From NCBI GenBank assembly GCA_028687495.1, contig JAQUAA010000008.1, positions 1-23,876 on the forward strand: DNA of 23,876 bases, given 5' to 3'. Positions 11,322 to 19,739 of this stretch are shown here, one piece after another (position 1 is the stretch's first letter; every line of letters starts with the position of its first letter). The notes below the pieces were generated by a model. That model did no database searches and was not told the DNA's origin. It was given only the letters and a program-made list of their open reading frames with translations. A program made the translations under genes and the position numbers. The DNA is from Minisyncoccota bacterium (GTDB lineage Bacteria > Patescibacteriota > Minisyncoccia > Minisyncoccales > RBG-13-42-11).

Positions 11322-12808
11322 TTTATTAATTCTTTGGCTTGTTTTATTCTCTTTATGGTTTTTTCCTTGCCCAGGATTTCCGCTACCTCGAAGGGTCCGG
11401 CCGAAGCCTCCTTTCCCGTTAAAGCCGCTCTTAAGGGCCACAAGAGCTTTCCCCTATCCCCTGTTTTTTCGGCTTCGGGCATTAAAACGTTTTCCAGATT
11501 TTCCTTGTTCCAGTCCTCTTCTTTTATTTTGGATAATATTTTTTCCAATTTGTCAATGACGTCTTTCAGTTCTTTATCCTCCATATCTTTCCACCTCAGC
11601 AATTCTTTGTCGTAATTCAGTACTTCCTTGAAGAAAAAATCGGTGAATTCGATGATTTCCGAAATCTTCTTCAGCCTTTCCTGATAAAGGGAAACGATTT
11701 TTTGGAGAAAATTCAGATCGGCTTTTTCCTTGGTGACCAATCCCGCCTCAATGAAATAAGGCAAACATAACTCGGTCAGTTTTTCCGGAGAGCGCTGACG
11801 GAGGTAAAAACCATTGAGAAAATCCAATTTTTTGACGTTAAAAACCGCCCCGCCCTTTTGAACGTTTTCCAAAGAAAATTCTTTTACCAGCGAAGCCAAG
11901 GAATAGATTTCCCTTTCGTTTCCGGGATTCCAGCCGAGAAACGCCATGAAGTTAATCATGGCTTCGGGCAGATAGCCCTGCTTCTTGAATTCAGAAACGG
12001 ATACGGCACCGTGCCTTTTGCTCAGTTTCGTCCTATCCGTCCCCAGAATCAAAGGAAGATGAGCGTACTGGGGCTGAGTCAGACCCAAGGCTTCCTGAAG
12101 CAAAATCTGTTTGGGAGTGTTGGAAACGTGATCTTCCCCCCTGATGACGTGGCTGATTTTCATTTCAAAGTCATCAATCACCACGGCAAAATTATACAAA
12201 GGCGTGTTGAGATCCTTGGCGATGACCATGTCTCCCATGAGCCCGGTGTCGAATTCCACCTTTCCCCGGATCAAATCGTTGAAACTGACCTTTTTCGAAG
12301 CAACCCGGAATCTGATGACCGATGGTTTTCCCTCTGCCAGATATTTTTTAACCGTCTCTTTGTCCAGATTGGCGCATTTGCCCGAGTATTTGGGCGCCAT
12401 GCCCTGGGACATCTGATACTGCCTTTGGGCTTCCAGTTCCTCTTCGGAACAAAAACAATAATAGGCCTTGTCTTCTGCCAAAAGCTTTTCGAGATATTTC
12501 TTGTAAAGATCGATTCTCTGGGTTTGGCGGTAGGGACCGTATTTACCGTCGGTATCCGGACCCTCGTCCCATTCGATTCCCAGCCATTTCAGATTTTCGA
12601 TGATGTCTTTTTCGAATTCTGGGGTTGATCTTTCCAGATCCGTATCTTCGATCCTCAGAACAAAAGAACCCTCGTATTTTTTGGCAAAGAGATAATTGAA
12701 AAGCGCGGTTCTGGCTAAGCCCACGTGTAAAAACCCTGTTGGCGAAGGAGCGATCCTCGTCCTCACCTCGCCGGGCTTTATGAATTTGAATTGTTCTTCA
12801 GGAGACAT
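11318..12808 (-). CDS. gltX: Glutamyl-tRNA synthetase
   Basis: The 496-residue class I synthetase attaches Glu to tRNA(Glu) using ATP. The HIGH-type motif is HVGL at 28-31 after RIAPSPTGFL, and the KMSKS-type motif is KLSKR at 261-265. RIEDTDLER (52-60) and the GEDHVSNT region (224-231) are typical of GluRS. Cys118, Cys120 and Cys145 occupy the zinc-site positions of bacterial GluRS, but the fourth ligand is not obvious (Asn147). In lineages without GlnRS this enzyme may also charge tRNA(Gln) for later amidation, which I cannot decide here. It starts 7 bases after murG and its TGA overlaps the next ATG. The length is normal for the family. Confidence 0.96.
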   Translation of the reverse strand: MSPEEQFKFIKPGEVRTRIAPSPTGFLHVGLARTALFNYLFAKKYEGSFVLRIEDTDLERSTPEFEKDIIENLKWLGIEWDEGPDTDGKYGPYRQTQRIDLYKKYLEKLLAEDKAYYCFCSEEELEAQRQYQMSQGMAPKYSGKCANLDKETVKKYLAEGKPSVIRFRVASKKVSFNDLIRGKVEFDTGLMGDMVIAKDLNTPLYNFAVVIDDFEMKISHVIRGEDHVSNTPKQILLQEALGLTQPQYAHLPLILGTDRTKLSKRHGAVSVSEFKKQGYLPEAMINFMAFLGWNPGNEREIYSLASLVKEFSLENVQKGGAVFNVKKLDFLNGFYLRQRSPEKLTELCLPYFIEAGLVTKEKADLNFLQKIVSLYQERLKKISEIIEFTDFFFKEVLNYDKELLRWKDMEDKELKDVIDKLEKILSKIKEEDWNKENLENVLMPEAEKTGDRGKLLWPLRAALTGKEASAGPFEVAEILGKEKTIKRIKQAKELIK

Positions 12809-12815
12809 ATTTATT

Positions 12816-13940
12816 TCATTTGCTTAAGTATTCCACGATATAATTGGCGATTATTCTGCCCGCTCCCGGCCTGGCAAATTCCTTGGCTGCCTGAGCCATT
12901 TTATTGAGTTCGTCTGGCCGGCTGAAAAGAGATTTCAGTCTTTCCAGGAAAAAACGTGAGGTGAAATTGTTTTCTTCGATAACTATCGTTGATTCCGATT
13001 CCTGGTAAGCATAGGCGTTTTTAACCTGATGGTTTTGAGCTGACTCCGGCAAGGGAATCAGAATGGAAGGTTTCCCGGCCGCGGCGATTTCAAAGATGCT
13101 GCCTGATCCCGCCCGGCTGACAATTATGTCGCAGGCGGCATATGCTTGGCGGAGTTCCGGTTCCTTTAAAAAGGGATAAAGATGATAGGATTTCTCCAAA
13201 TTTTCATTTATGACCACTTTCGACTCGGCTTTTACCGACTCGAAATTATTATCTCCGCATTGGTGGATTATTTCGAAGTTTTCCACTAACTGGGGCAGAA
13301 TTTCCAGAATTTTATCATTGATCCTCTGGGCTCCCTGGGAACCTCCCAGAATCAGAATTACGGGTTTATTGGAAGTTAATTTGAAAAAAGTCCTGGCTTC
13401 TTGTTTGGAGCCCTGCAGCAGTTCCCTCCTGACCGGATTGCCGACCAGAATCATTTTCCTTAAGGGAAAATATTCCGTTCTCGGGAAAGAAACGAAAATT
13501 TCCAGGGCAAAGCCGCTCAGGAACTGATTGGCTTTTCCCGGCGCGATGTCCGATTCGTGCAAGAACATGGGCACGAAAAGAATTCTTCCCGCAATGGCTC
13601 CCGGAATCGATCCGAATCCGCCCTTGGAAAAAATCAAATCCGGGGAAATGAAGAAAAGATAAAAGAAAGACTGCAGAATTCCCATCGGTATCTTGAAACA
13701 AACATCCACGAAGTTTGTCAGCAAACTTTTCCAGTCGGAGTATCTCCTGATTTTTCCCGCCAAAATGGTTTTTACCCTGATCCCCTCCTGGGAAAGAAGA
13801 ACCTGCCCGAATTCATCCTTGGGACCCAAATAAAAGAATTGCAGATCTTTTTTCTGGTAAATTTTTCTCATCTCGCGGGTAATGGCGATGATCGGCACGA
13901 CGTGGCCGCCGGTTCCGCCGCCGGTAAAAAGTATCTTCAT
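12816..13940 (-). CDS. murG: MurG, lipid II-forming GlcNAc transferase
   Basis: The 374-residue GT-B glycosyltransferase transfers GlcNAc from UDP-GlcNAc to lipid I on the inner membrane face, making lipid II. GGGTGGH (7-13) is the signature Gly-rich loop near the N-terminus. GGSQGAQRIN marks the second Rossmann domain, and SRAGSGSIFEIAAAGKPSIL followed by PESAQNHQ forms the UDP-GlcNAc site. The length is close to the family norm. It lies 28 bases after ftsW, the largest gap in this operon, and 7 bases before gltX. Confidence 0.96.
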   Translation of the reverse strand: MKILFTGGGTGGHVVPIIAITREMRKIYQKKDLQFFYLGPKDEFGQVLLSQEGIRVKTILAGKIRRYSDWKSLLTNFVDVCFKIPMGILQSFFYLFFISPDLIFSKGGFGSIPGAIAGRILFVPMFLHESDIAPGKANQFLSGFALEIFVSFPRTEYFPLRKMILVGNPVRRELLQGSKQEARTFFKLTSNKPVILILGGSQGAQRINDKILEILPQLVENFEIIHQCGDNNFESVKAESKVVINENLEKSYHLYPFLKEPELRQAYAACDIIVSRAGSGSIFEIAAAGKPSILIPLPESAQNHQVKNAYAYQESESTIVIEENNFTSRFFLERLKSLFSRPDELNKMAQAAKEFARPGAGRIIANYIVEYLSK

Positions 13941-13968
13941 TGATTGAAAATTGAAATGAATTGTAAAT

Positions 13969-15060
13969 TCATTGACTGTTTTTGGATATGTTTAGCAATA
14001 TTCCGGCTCCTGCCAATTCGATGATCAGGGCCGAACCGCCGTAACTGACGAAGGGCAAAGGAATTCCCGTCAGGGGCAGCAGGCCTATCATTGCCCCAAT
14101 ATTAACAAAAGCTTGAATGGTAATCCAGGAGGTGATTCCCACGGCGGTAAGCTGGGAAAACTTATCCGGAGTCCCTTTTGCTATTTTAAAGCCGCGCCAT
14201 AAAAATATCAAAAAGAGAAAGATCAGAATTGAGCCGCCGATAAATCCGGTTTCTTCGCAAAAAACGGCAAAAATTGAATCAGCCACGGATTCCGGCAAAA
14301 ACCCCCATTTTTGAACGCTCATTCCCAAGCCAACTCCCCCTGCTCCCCCGGCTCCGACAGTAATCAGGGCCTGTTTCGTCTGATAGCCTATGCCCATGGG
14401 ATCGGTTTCAGGATTGAGAAAGACCGCCAATCTTTCAATCCGGTAAGGTGCAATTTGGATTAAAGAATACAAAGCAATGAGGCCCAATAAAACTATCAAA
14501 ACACTGTGCCAAGGAGGCGTGTTGATGGCAAAATACATTAAAACAGCGGTAAAAACAATTACTCCCAAAGTGCTGATGTTGGGTTGCAGAACCAAAAGCA
14601 GGGTGACAATGCCTATAATCATTACAAAACCGATAAATGGCTGGGAATCCTTGATTTTCTTTTCAATCTTGCTGACCAACCAGGTGGCCAGATAAAGGAT
14701 AAAAACCAGTTTTAAAAGTTCTGAGGGCTGAAAAGAAAACGACCCTAAATATATCCATCTTGATGCTTTTTCCGAGCCGGAACCGATTACAGGCAGAAAA
14801 ACCAGCACCATTAACAGCAAATTCCCCAGAAGAATCGGGAAAATCCATTTTTTGATCTTTGCTAAATTGATTTTGAAAGCTAAAAAAGCCAAAACCAATC
14901 CAGGAATTAAACCAAGCAAAATCTGGTGCCTTAAAAGATAATAAGTGTCTCCGAATTTCTTAAAAGAAAAAGAGGCGGAAACGCTGGCCAGAATCACGAT
15001 TCCCAAAGCCAGCAGAAAACCGAGGAGACCCAGGAGAATGTAATCAGGATGTTTTTTCAT
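13969..15060 (-). CDS. ftsW: FtsW, SEDS-family peptidoglycan polymerase
   Basis: The 363-residue polytopic protein has about ten membrane helices and the SEDS motifs: RWIYLGSFSFQPSELLKL (101-118), NPETDPMGIGYQ, KWGFLPESVADSIFAV with the conserved Asp of the catalytic loop, and LPLPFVSYGGSALI near the C-terminus. SEDS proteins polymerise glycan strands from lipid II with a partner class B PBP. I call FtsW rather than RodA because it lies between murD and murG, the usual division/cell-wall cluster position; sequence alone does not settle this. Its start overlaps the end of murD by 17 bases, indicating coupled translation. Confidence 0.93.
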   Translation of the reverse strand: MKKHPDYILLGLLGFLLALGIVILASVSASFSFKKFGDTYYLLRHQILLGLIPGLVLAFLAFKINLAKIKKWIFPILLGNLLLMVLVFLPVIGSGSEKASRWIYLGSFSFQPSELLKLVFILYLATWLVSKIEKKIKDSQPFIGFVMIIGIVTLLLVLQPNISTLGVIVFTAVLMYFAINTPPWHSVLIVLLGLIALYSLIQIAPYRIERLAVFLNPETDPMGIGYQTKQALITVGAGGAGGVGLGMSVQKWGFLPESVADSIFAVFCEETGFIGGSILIFLFLIFLWRGFKIAKGTPDKFSQLTAVGITSWITIQAFVNIGAMIGLLPLTGIPLPFVSYGGSALIIELAGAGILLNISKNSQ

Positions 15061-16306
15061 GACCCAATTTCTTTACGAATTTTTTGAATAAATTGCCTTT
15101 TTCCCTGTAATCCCTGAAAATGCTGAAACTGGAAGAAGCGGTTGAAAGAAGGCAAATCTTGCCTTTGGCCGTATTTTGATAAGCCAATTTCACCGCATCC
15201 CTCATGTTGCTGACGAAAAAATGTTTCGGCACTTCCCCACCCCGCGCTTCTTTCAGAATCTCTTTCCAGATTTTCAATCCGGTCGTCGGAAATAAGATCA
15301 CTGTTTTTATTCCTCTTTTCAGTACTTTTTTTGCCAATTCCTTAAAATCGATGTTCCTGTCGAAACCGCCGAGCATGATCGTTTCCACTTTTCTTCCCAG
15401 GGCGTCGAGGGCCGCCATCGTTGCTTCGGGAATGGTTGCCAAAGCATCGTTATAAAAAGTAATTCCTTTGAACGTACCGACGGGTTCCAACCGGTGCGCC
15501 AGATATTTGAATTGTTTCAGCGCTTTTTCAACGGTTTTTGAAGGAACCTTGAATATTCTTCCCACCGCCCTGGCCGCCGCCTTGTCCAGTTCGTAGTATC
15601 TTCCCCTAATCGGAATCTTTTTAGCTTTTGATTTCCTGGCAAATTTTTTTACTGTTTTATCTTCCTGATTGAAAACCAAAAAATCATCTTTTTTCTGGTG
15701 AAGGGCAATGTTGGCTTTGGCCCGACTGTATTCATCGAAATTCTTATAATAATCCAGGTGTTCGCGAAAAAGATTGAGGAAAACGGCAATATGAGGCGAT
15801 TTCTTCAGATTGTACAGCTGGTGGCTGGATAATTCGTAGACAAAGACATCGTTCCTTTTTTCGGCGCTTAGCAGATAGGATAAAACCGGTTTGCCGATGT
15901 TCCCCAGCAAGCGGGCTTTGATCCCTCCTTTTTTCAGAACATCGTAAATCATCGAAGCGGTAGTGCTTTTTCCCTTTGTTCCGGTAATGCCGACGATTTG
16001 TCCCTGGCAGTTGTCAAAGAAAATATCGGTCTGCGTGATAACTTTTTTAAGAACGGGCTTGGGCAGCATTTTAAAGGGAATCCCCGTCGATTTTACGATC
16101 ACATCGTAACTTCTAAGAGCTCTAAGGTAGTCTTTCCCCAGATGCATTTTCGTTTTTCCATCAGGTTTCTTGATACCTTCCAATTTATCGGCAATTCCCA
16201 TGACTTTTTCGGGAAAAAGCTTCCTCAAAAACAAAAAATTATCTTTTCCCTCCCTGCCAAAACCCAAAATTAGAACTTTTTTATCTTTTAGTTCATTTAA
16301 TTTCAT
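15044..16306 (-). CDS. murD: UDP-MurNAc-L-Ala--glutamate ligase (MurD, possibly MurD2)
   Basis: I use ATG 16306 (420 aa); an upstream TTG at 16327 adds seven residues. Mur-ligase features are clear: an N-terminal Rossmann-type UDP-binding start (VLILGFGREG), P-loop GITGTKGKST (106-115), YELSSHQL (157-164), HRLEPVG (271-277) and YNDALAT (285-291). It adds glutamate to UDP-MurNAc-L-Ala with ATP. Some C-terminal residues differ from classical MurD: YNDALATIPEAT instead of DSKATN, and LLSTASSSFSIF instead of the SPACASFD type. With murL directly upstream, this may be the L-Glu-adding MurD2 type first described in Xanthomonas oryzae. The last 17 bases overlap ftsW. Ligase identity is firm; the Glu isomer is inference. 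Confidence 0.92.
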   Translation of the reverse strand: MKLNELKDKKVLILGFGREGKDNFLFLRKLFPEKVMGIADKLEGIKKPDGKTKMHLGKDYLRALRSYDVIVKSTGIPFKMLPKPVLKKVITQTDIFFDNCQGQIVGITGTKGKSTTASMIYDVLKKGGIKARLLGNIGKPVLSYLLSAEKRNDVFVYELSSHQLYNLKKSPHIAVFLNLFREHLDYYKNFDEYSRAKANIALHQKKDDFLVFNQEDKTVKKFARKSKAKKIPIRGRYYELDKAAARAVGRIFKVPSKTVEKALKQFKYLAHRLEPVGTFKGITFYNDALATIPEATMAALDALGRKVETIMLGGFDRNIDFKELAKKVLKRGIKTVILFPTTGLKIWKEILKEARGGEVPKHFFVSNMRDAVKLAYQNTAKGKICLLSTASSSFSIFRDYREKGNLFKKFVKKLGHEKTS

Positions 16307-16329
16307 TCCAATCTTAGAATAGCACAATT

Positions 16330-17694
16330 TCAGCTTATTTTCGAGAGAATTTTTATGAATTCTTTGCTTAAATTATTCTGTTTGTTCCAGGAATTCATTA
16401 TCAATTTCGATTCTTTTTCAAGGTTGGGGTATTTTAACAATATTTTCTTTTTAAAGTATTTCAATAAAATCGGCAGTTTTCTGGATTTTCTCAGGCTCAG
16501 GTAGAAACCGAGCAAACTTTCTTTTTTGGTGCCGACGCACTCGAAGGGCTTGAATCCCCTTTCGCCTATCAATTCCTGCATGATCGGCAAAAGCGGCTTA
16601 TCCTCAAAAAGATTTTTCCCGAAGATTTTTAACAATTCTTTTTCTTTGACAAAAGGATACAGAATCGCAAAGACGAAAAGGCATTTCGAGCATTTCCCGC
16701 ACCATCTTTTAGTCGGCTTCTTCGTGCCTGAAGCTGTCTTATAGGCCTCGTTGCAGCTTAGAAAGGCGGAAAAATACTTGGCATATTTACTGAATATTTT
16801 CGCTATTTGAATTTCGTATAGAGGCCGCAGGAAACTGAAATACTCGATATTCTTTACCAGATATTTTTTGGAATATTTCCTGAAATTATTTTCGAACTCA
16901 AAAGTTTTCGACCACTGGTGGTTAATCATCTTCCCCAGATATTTCACGTTCCCCTCGTTGGAGCTTCTTTCATTGGACAGAGCGACGTACTTTTTGCCGG
17001 AGATGGCTGCAGCCAAAACGCTCAAAAAGGCCAAGTAGGCGGAAAAAGGCGTGTGGCCGTTAAGAAATCCTTTTCTGTTCAATTCCAGAAGTGTTTCATC
17101 TATCTTCCGTCTGACGATTACCGGATTCTTGCAGCCGGCAATCTTCATTATCTTTCTCGCCGAATCCGACGGATTCAGCGAGAAACACAGAATATTTTTC
17201 TGAGTTTTTTTCAGTATTTCCAGGGTGACAACCGAATCTTTCCCCCCTCCTACCGGTACCAGAATTCCCTTTCCCATTGTGTTTAGGCCAGGCCTCAACA
17301 AACCAGGGCCGGAGGTTATTATTTTTGGTTTTTGAAAAGATATTTTGTTTTCAAAGAAAAACTGACCCATGCCATTCAAAATCAGATCTTGCCAAAAGTT
17401 TATCTGTTCTTTGTTCAATGAGCCGGCTTTAATTTCGATTATCGGAGAGCAGGTCGCTTTCCAATAACTGATCATTTCTACCAAGCCTAAATGAAAGATT
17501 AGATTATTGAGTTTGGAAAGAGCCGTCTTCGGCAGATTCTTTCCGGCGTTTTCTACGATGATTTTGGGATTGAATTTTATATCGGGAGCGACCGCAAAAT
17601 CAAACGAAATTTTCAGGTCTTTGCCTGAAATTCCGTAAGAGTAATTTTCGTAAACGAATCTCGGATATTTTTTTCTAAGATTTTTGAAATTCAT
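16330..17694 (-). CDS. murL: MurL, UDP-MurNAc-L-Ala-L-Glu epimerase
   Basis: The 454-residue protein fits MurL, which uses ATP to convert the terminal L-Glu of UDP-MurNAc-L-Ala-L-Glu into D-Glu. Visible motifs are an N-terminal FVYENYSYG block (13-21), the ATP-binding PVGGGKDSVVTLE (147-159) of the PP-loop/alpha-hydrolase type, NGHTPFSAYLAF (212-223), ALSNERSSNEGN (238-249) and WCGKCSKCLFVF (331-342), whose cysteines may form a metal or catalytic site. Family and motifs are assigned from memory of the Xanthomonas enzyme and not by search. Direct adjacency to murD, with mraY on the other side, supports the role strongly. It starts one base after the mraY stop. Such genes are often left as hypothetical proteins in CPR genomes. 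Confidence 0.82.
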   Translation of the reverse strand: MNFKNLRKKYPRFVYENYSYGISGKDLKISFDFAVAPDIKFNPKIIVENAGKNLPKTALSKLNNLIFHLGLVEMISYWKATCSPIIEIKAGSLNKEQINFWQDLILNGMGQFFFENKISFQKPKIITSGPGLLRPGLNTMGKGILVPVGGGKDSVVTLEILKKTQKNILCFSLNPSDSARKIMKIAGCKNPVIVRRKIDETLLELNRKGFLNGHTPFSAYLAFLSVLAAAISGKKYVALSNERSSNEGNVKYLGKMINHQWSKTFEFENNFRKYSKKYLVKNIEYFSFLRPLYEIQIAKIFSKYAKYFSAFLSCNEAYKTASGTKKPTKRWCGKCSKCLFVFAILYPFVKEKELLKIFGKNLFEDKPLLPIMQELIGERGFKPFECVGTKKESLLGFYLSLRKSRKLPILLKYFKKKILLKYPNLEKESKLIMNSWNKQNNLSKEFIKILSKIS

Positions 17695-17695
17695 T

Positions 17696-18766
17696 TTAGC
17701 CCAGTAACCTGATCATTAATCCAATGATCGCCATGAGGGCGCCGATAATCCAAAACCTCATCGTCACCTGGTAATGAGGCCAGCCCTTGGCTTCGAAGTG
17801 CTGGTGGATCGGCGTGGAAAGCCAGATTTTTTTATGCCTGAATTTTTTGGAAAGAAGCTGCAGGATTACCGAGCCCGATTCGATGACCAGCAAAAGCCCG
17901 ATAACCGGCAGAACCAAAACGGAATTGGTCATAAAGGCAACTACGGTTAAAACGGCGCACAAGCCCATCATGCCGGTTTCTCCCATGTAGAAACGGGCTG
18001 GAGGAATATTAAACCATAAGAAAGCGAATAAAGCTCCCAGGATGACGGCGCAGAAAGAAGCAATGTCAATCTGGCCCAGGAACAAGGAAATGCCGGCAAA
18101 GGCGGCGAAAATTGCAGCGAAAGCACCCCCGGCCAAACCGTCCAAACCGTCGATGACTCCTCCGGAATAAACCGCCATCATGACGATGACGAAAAGAGGT
18201 ATGTACCAGCCGTCGATTTCCAAATCGCCCATGCCCGGGATGTGAAGCGTATGCCAATCGAGCTTGAAATAAAACCAGAGAGCGCCGACCAGACCGATTA
18301 AAGCGACCAGCATCAGCCGTTTTTTCAGGCTCAATCCCCCGCCGATGTACTTTCCCTTGCCGAAAACCTGCAGGACGTCGTCAACCAGGCCCAGCAAAGA
18401 AGCGGCAATCAGCGCAAAAAGAGGAAGCCAGGTCTGGCTTCTGCTTAAAAAATTCAATTTATTAAGCCACCAGATATCGGTGAATTTTGAAAGTATGAAA
18501 AAGAAAAGAATGACGATTAAAACCGTCACCCAGATCAAAAGACCGCCGGCTCGGGGAATATTCGTCTCGCCTGCCGTATGAAATTTCTGGAAAACCGTGA
18601 CTTCTCCGCCGTCGATCGCTTTCTGCCTGACTTCTTTCCGCCAGAGTTTGTATTTGTACAAAAAACGAGTTAAAAATGGCGTCAGCAGAAACGCCACCAC
18701 AAAACCGATTGACCCCAGGGTGAAGATTTTGATTACGTCGATGGCCGCTTCGGGTAGATAAAGCAT
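17696..18766 (-). CDS. mraY: MraY, phospho-MurNAc-pentapeptide transferase
   Basis: The 356-residue polytopic enzyme links phospho-MurNAc-pentapeptide to undecaprenyl phosphate, forming lipid I. Diagnostic features are the Asp pair GLVDDVLQ (129-130), the loop GKGKYIGGGLSLKKR, GGVIDGLDGLAGG (203-214; classical enzymes read NLTDGLDGLA), and the C-terminal TPIHQHFEAKGW (318-329). The usual consecutive histidine motif HHH is HQH here (321-323), and the Asn that usually precedes the DGLDG block is Ser/Gly. About ten membrane helices are visible. It starts 4 bases after dacA and ends 1 base before murL. Confidence 0.95.
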   Translation of the reverse strand: MLYLPEAAIDVIKIFTLGSIGFVVAFLLTPFLTRFLYKYKLWRKEVRQKAIDGGEVTVFQKFHTAGETNIPRAGGLLIWVTVLIVILFFFILSKFTDIWWLNKLNFLSRSQTWLPLFALIAASLLGLVDDVLQVFGKGKYIGGGLSLKKRLMLVALIGLVGALWFYFKLDWHTLHIPGMGDLEIDGWYIPLFVIVMMAVYSGGVIDGLDGLAGGAFAAIFAAFAGISLFLGQIDIASFCAVILGALFAFLWFNIPPARFYMGETGMMGLCAVLTVVAFMTNSVLVLPVIGLLLVIESGSVILQLLSKKFRHKKIWLSTPIHQHFEAKGWPHYQVTMRFWIIGALMAIIGLMIRLLG

Positions 18767-18770
18767 GGTT

Positions 18771-19739
18771 TTACCAATTGTAGGCTGAATTTATCCAATC
18801 AACCAGTTTTTCCATTTCCTTGAATCGGTCGTTCGTGCCGTTGGCTCCCAGAATTATATTAATCAGCAAACCTTCGTTTTTCGGCGCATTCAAAACCAAA
18901 AGCATGCAGCCGCCGGCCATTTCGGTATAGCCGGTTTTTCCCCCGACTATTCTGCCGTCCCAAACGCCGGTTCCGTCGAAAAGAAATTCATTGGTATTGA
19001 CGAGCTGCGGGCCATACAGACTGTATTTCGGAGTGGAGAGAATTTTCCAGACCAATGGTTTTTCCAGTAATTTTTTAGCCAGTTTCAACAAATCGTTGGC
19101 GGTTGAATAATTCAGTTCGGTTTTCGATTCTTCGGGATCCAAACCGGTGGGGTTGTCAAAGAAAGTGTCGGCCATGCCCAATTTTTGCGCTTCTTCCTTC
19201 ATCAACTCCACGAATTTCCTTTCCGTCATGTCTCCGTAATCGTCGGCCAGGGCGAAAGCCGCGTCGTTGCTCGATTCCATCAGCAAAGGATAAAGAAGGT
19301 ATTCGGTGGTGAAAACATTGCCCACTTCCAATTTTCCGAAATTACCTTCCTGGCTAACGGCCTCTTTGGAAACAGTGATCTCTTTGGAAAGATCGTAATT
19401 TTCCAGAACGACGTAAGCCGTCATTAATTTTGCCAGACTGGCAAAAGGCAGTTTTGTATCAATATCTTTTTCGAAAAGAGTTTTTTCCCTGCCTTCGTTG
19501 TTGATCAATATGGAAACGGCTGACTTGGCGACGATTTCAGCATTCGGCATCTCTTCGTTCCGGCTCGGTTTCAGATCATATTCTTTGGGAGCGATTTGGG
19601 CGAGGAAAATGTCCGGCTTTTCCGACAGAGCGTACCAAAAGAAAAAATTGCTCAGATCTTTTTCCAAAGCGTTTATCCCCCAGAAGATCGGCAAACTCAA
19701 AGCTAAGGCAATTAGAAATATTTTGGTTCTACTTGTCAT
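18771..19739 (-). CDS. dacA: D-alanyl-D-alanine carboxypeptidase (peptidase S11)
   Basis: The 322-residue serine peptidase trims the terminal D-Ala from peptidoglycan stem peptides outside the membrane. All three active-site motifs are present: SLAK with Ser101 and Lys104, SSN (156-158), and KTG (268-270) in GGKTGYTEMAGG. An N-terminal hydrophobic segment (about 6-23) is a signal anchor or signal peptide. The protein ends soon after the catalytic domain and lacks the second domain and C-terminal amphipathic anchor of E. coli PBP5, so it is probably held by its N-terminus. Its ATG overlaps the aspS stop (ATGA), showing translational coupling. The family is secure; the symbol is by analogy. Confidence 0.92.
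   Translation of the reverse strand: MTSRTKIFLIALALSLPIFWGINALEKDLSNFFFWYALSEKPDIFLAQIAPKEYDLKPSRNEEMPNAEIVAKSAVSILINNEGREKTLFEKDIDTKLPFASLAKLMTAYVVLENYDLSKEITVSKEAVSQEGNFGKLEVGNVFTTEYLLYPLLMESSNDAAFALADDYGDMTERKFVELMKEEAQKLGMADTFFDNPTGLDPEESKTELNYSTANDLLKLAKKLLEKPLVWKILSTPKYSLYGPQLVNTNEFLFDGTGVWDGRIVGGKTGYTEMAGGCMLLVLNAPKNEGLLINIILGANGTNDRFKEMEKLVDWINSAYNW

Noticed and set aside
11858..12628. Plus-strand ORF of 256 codons inside gltX
   Set aside because: Antisense shadow; gltX on the minus strand is unambiguous.
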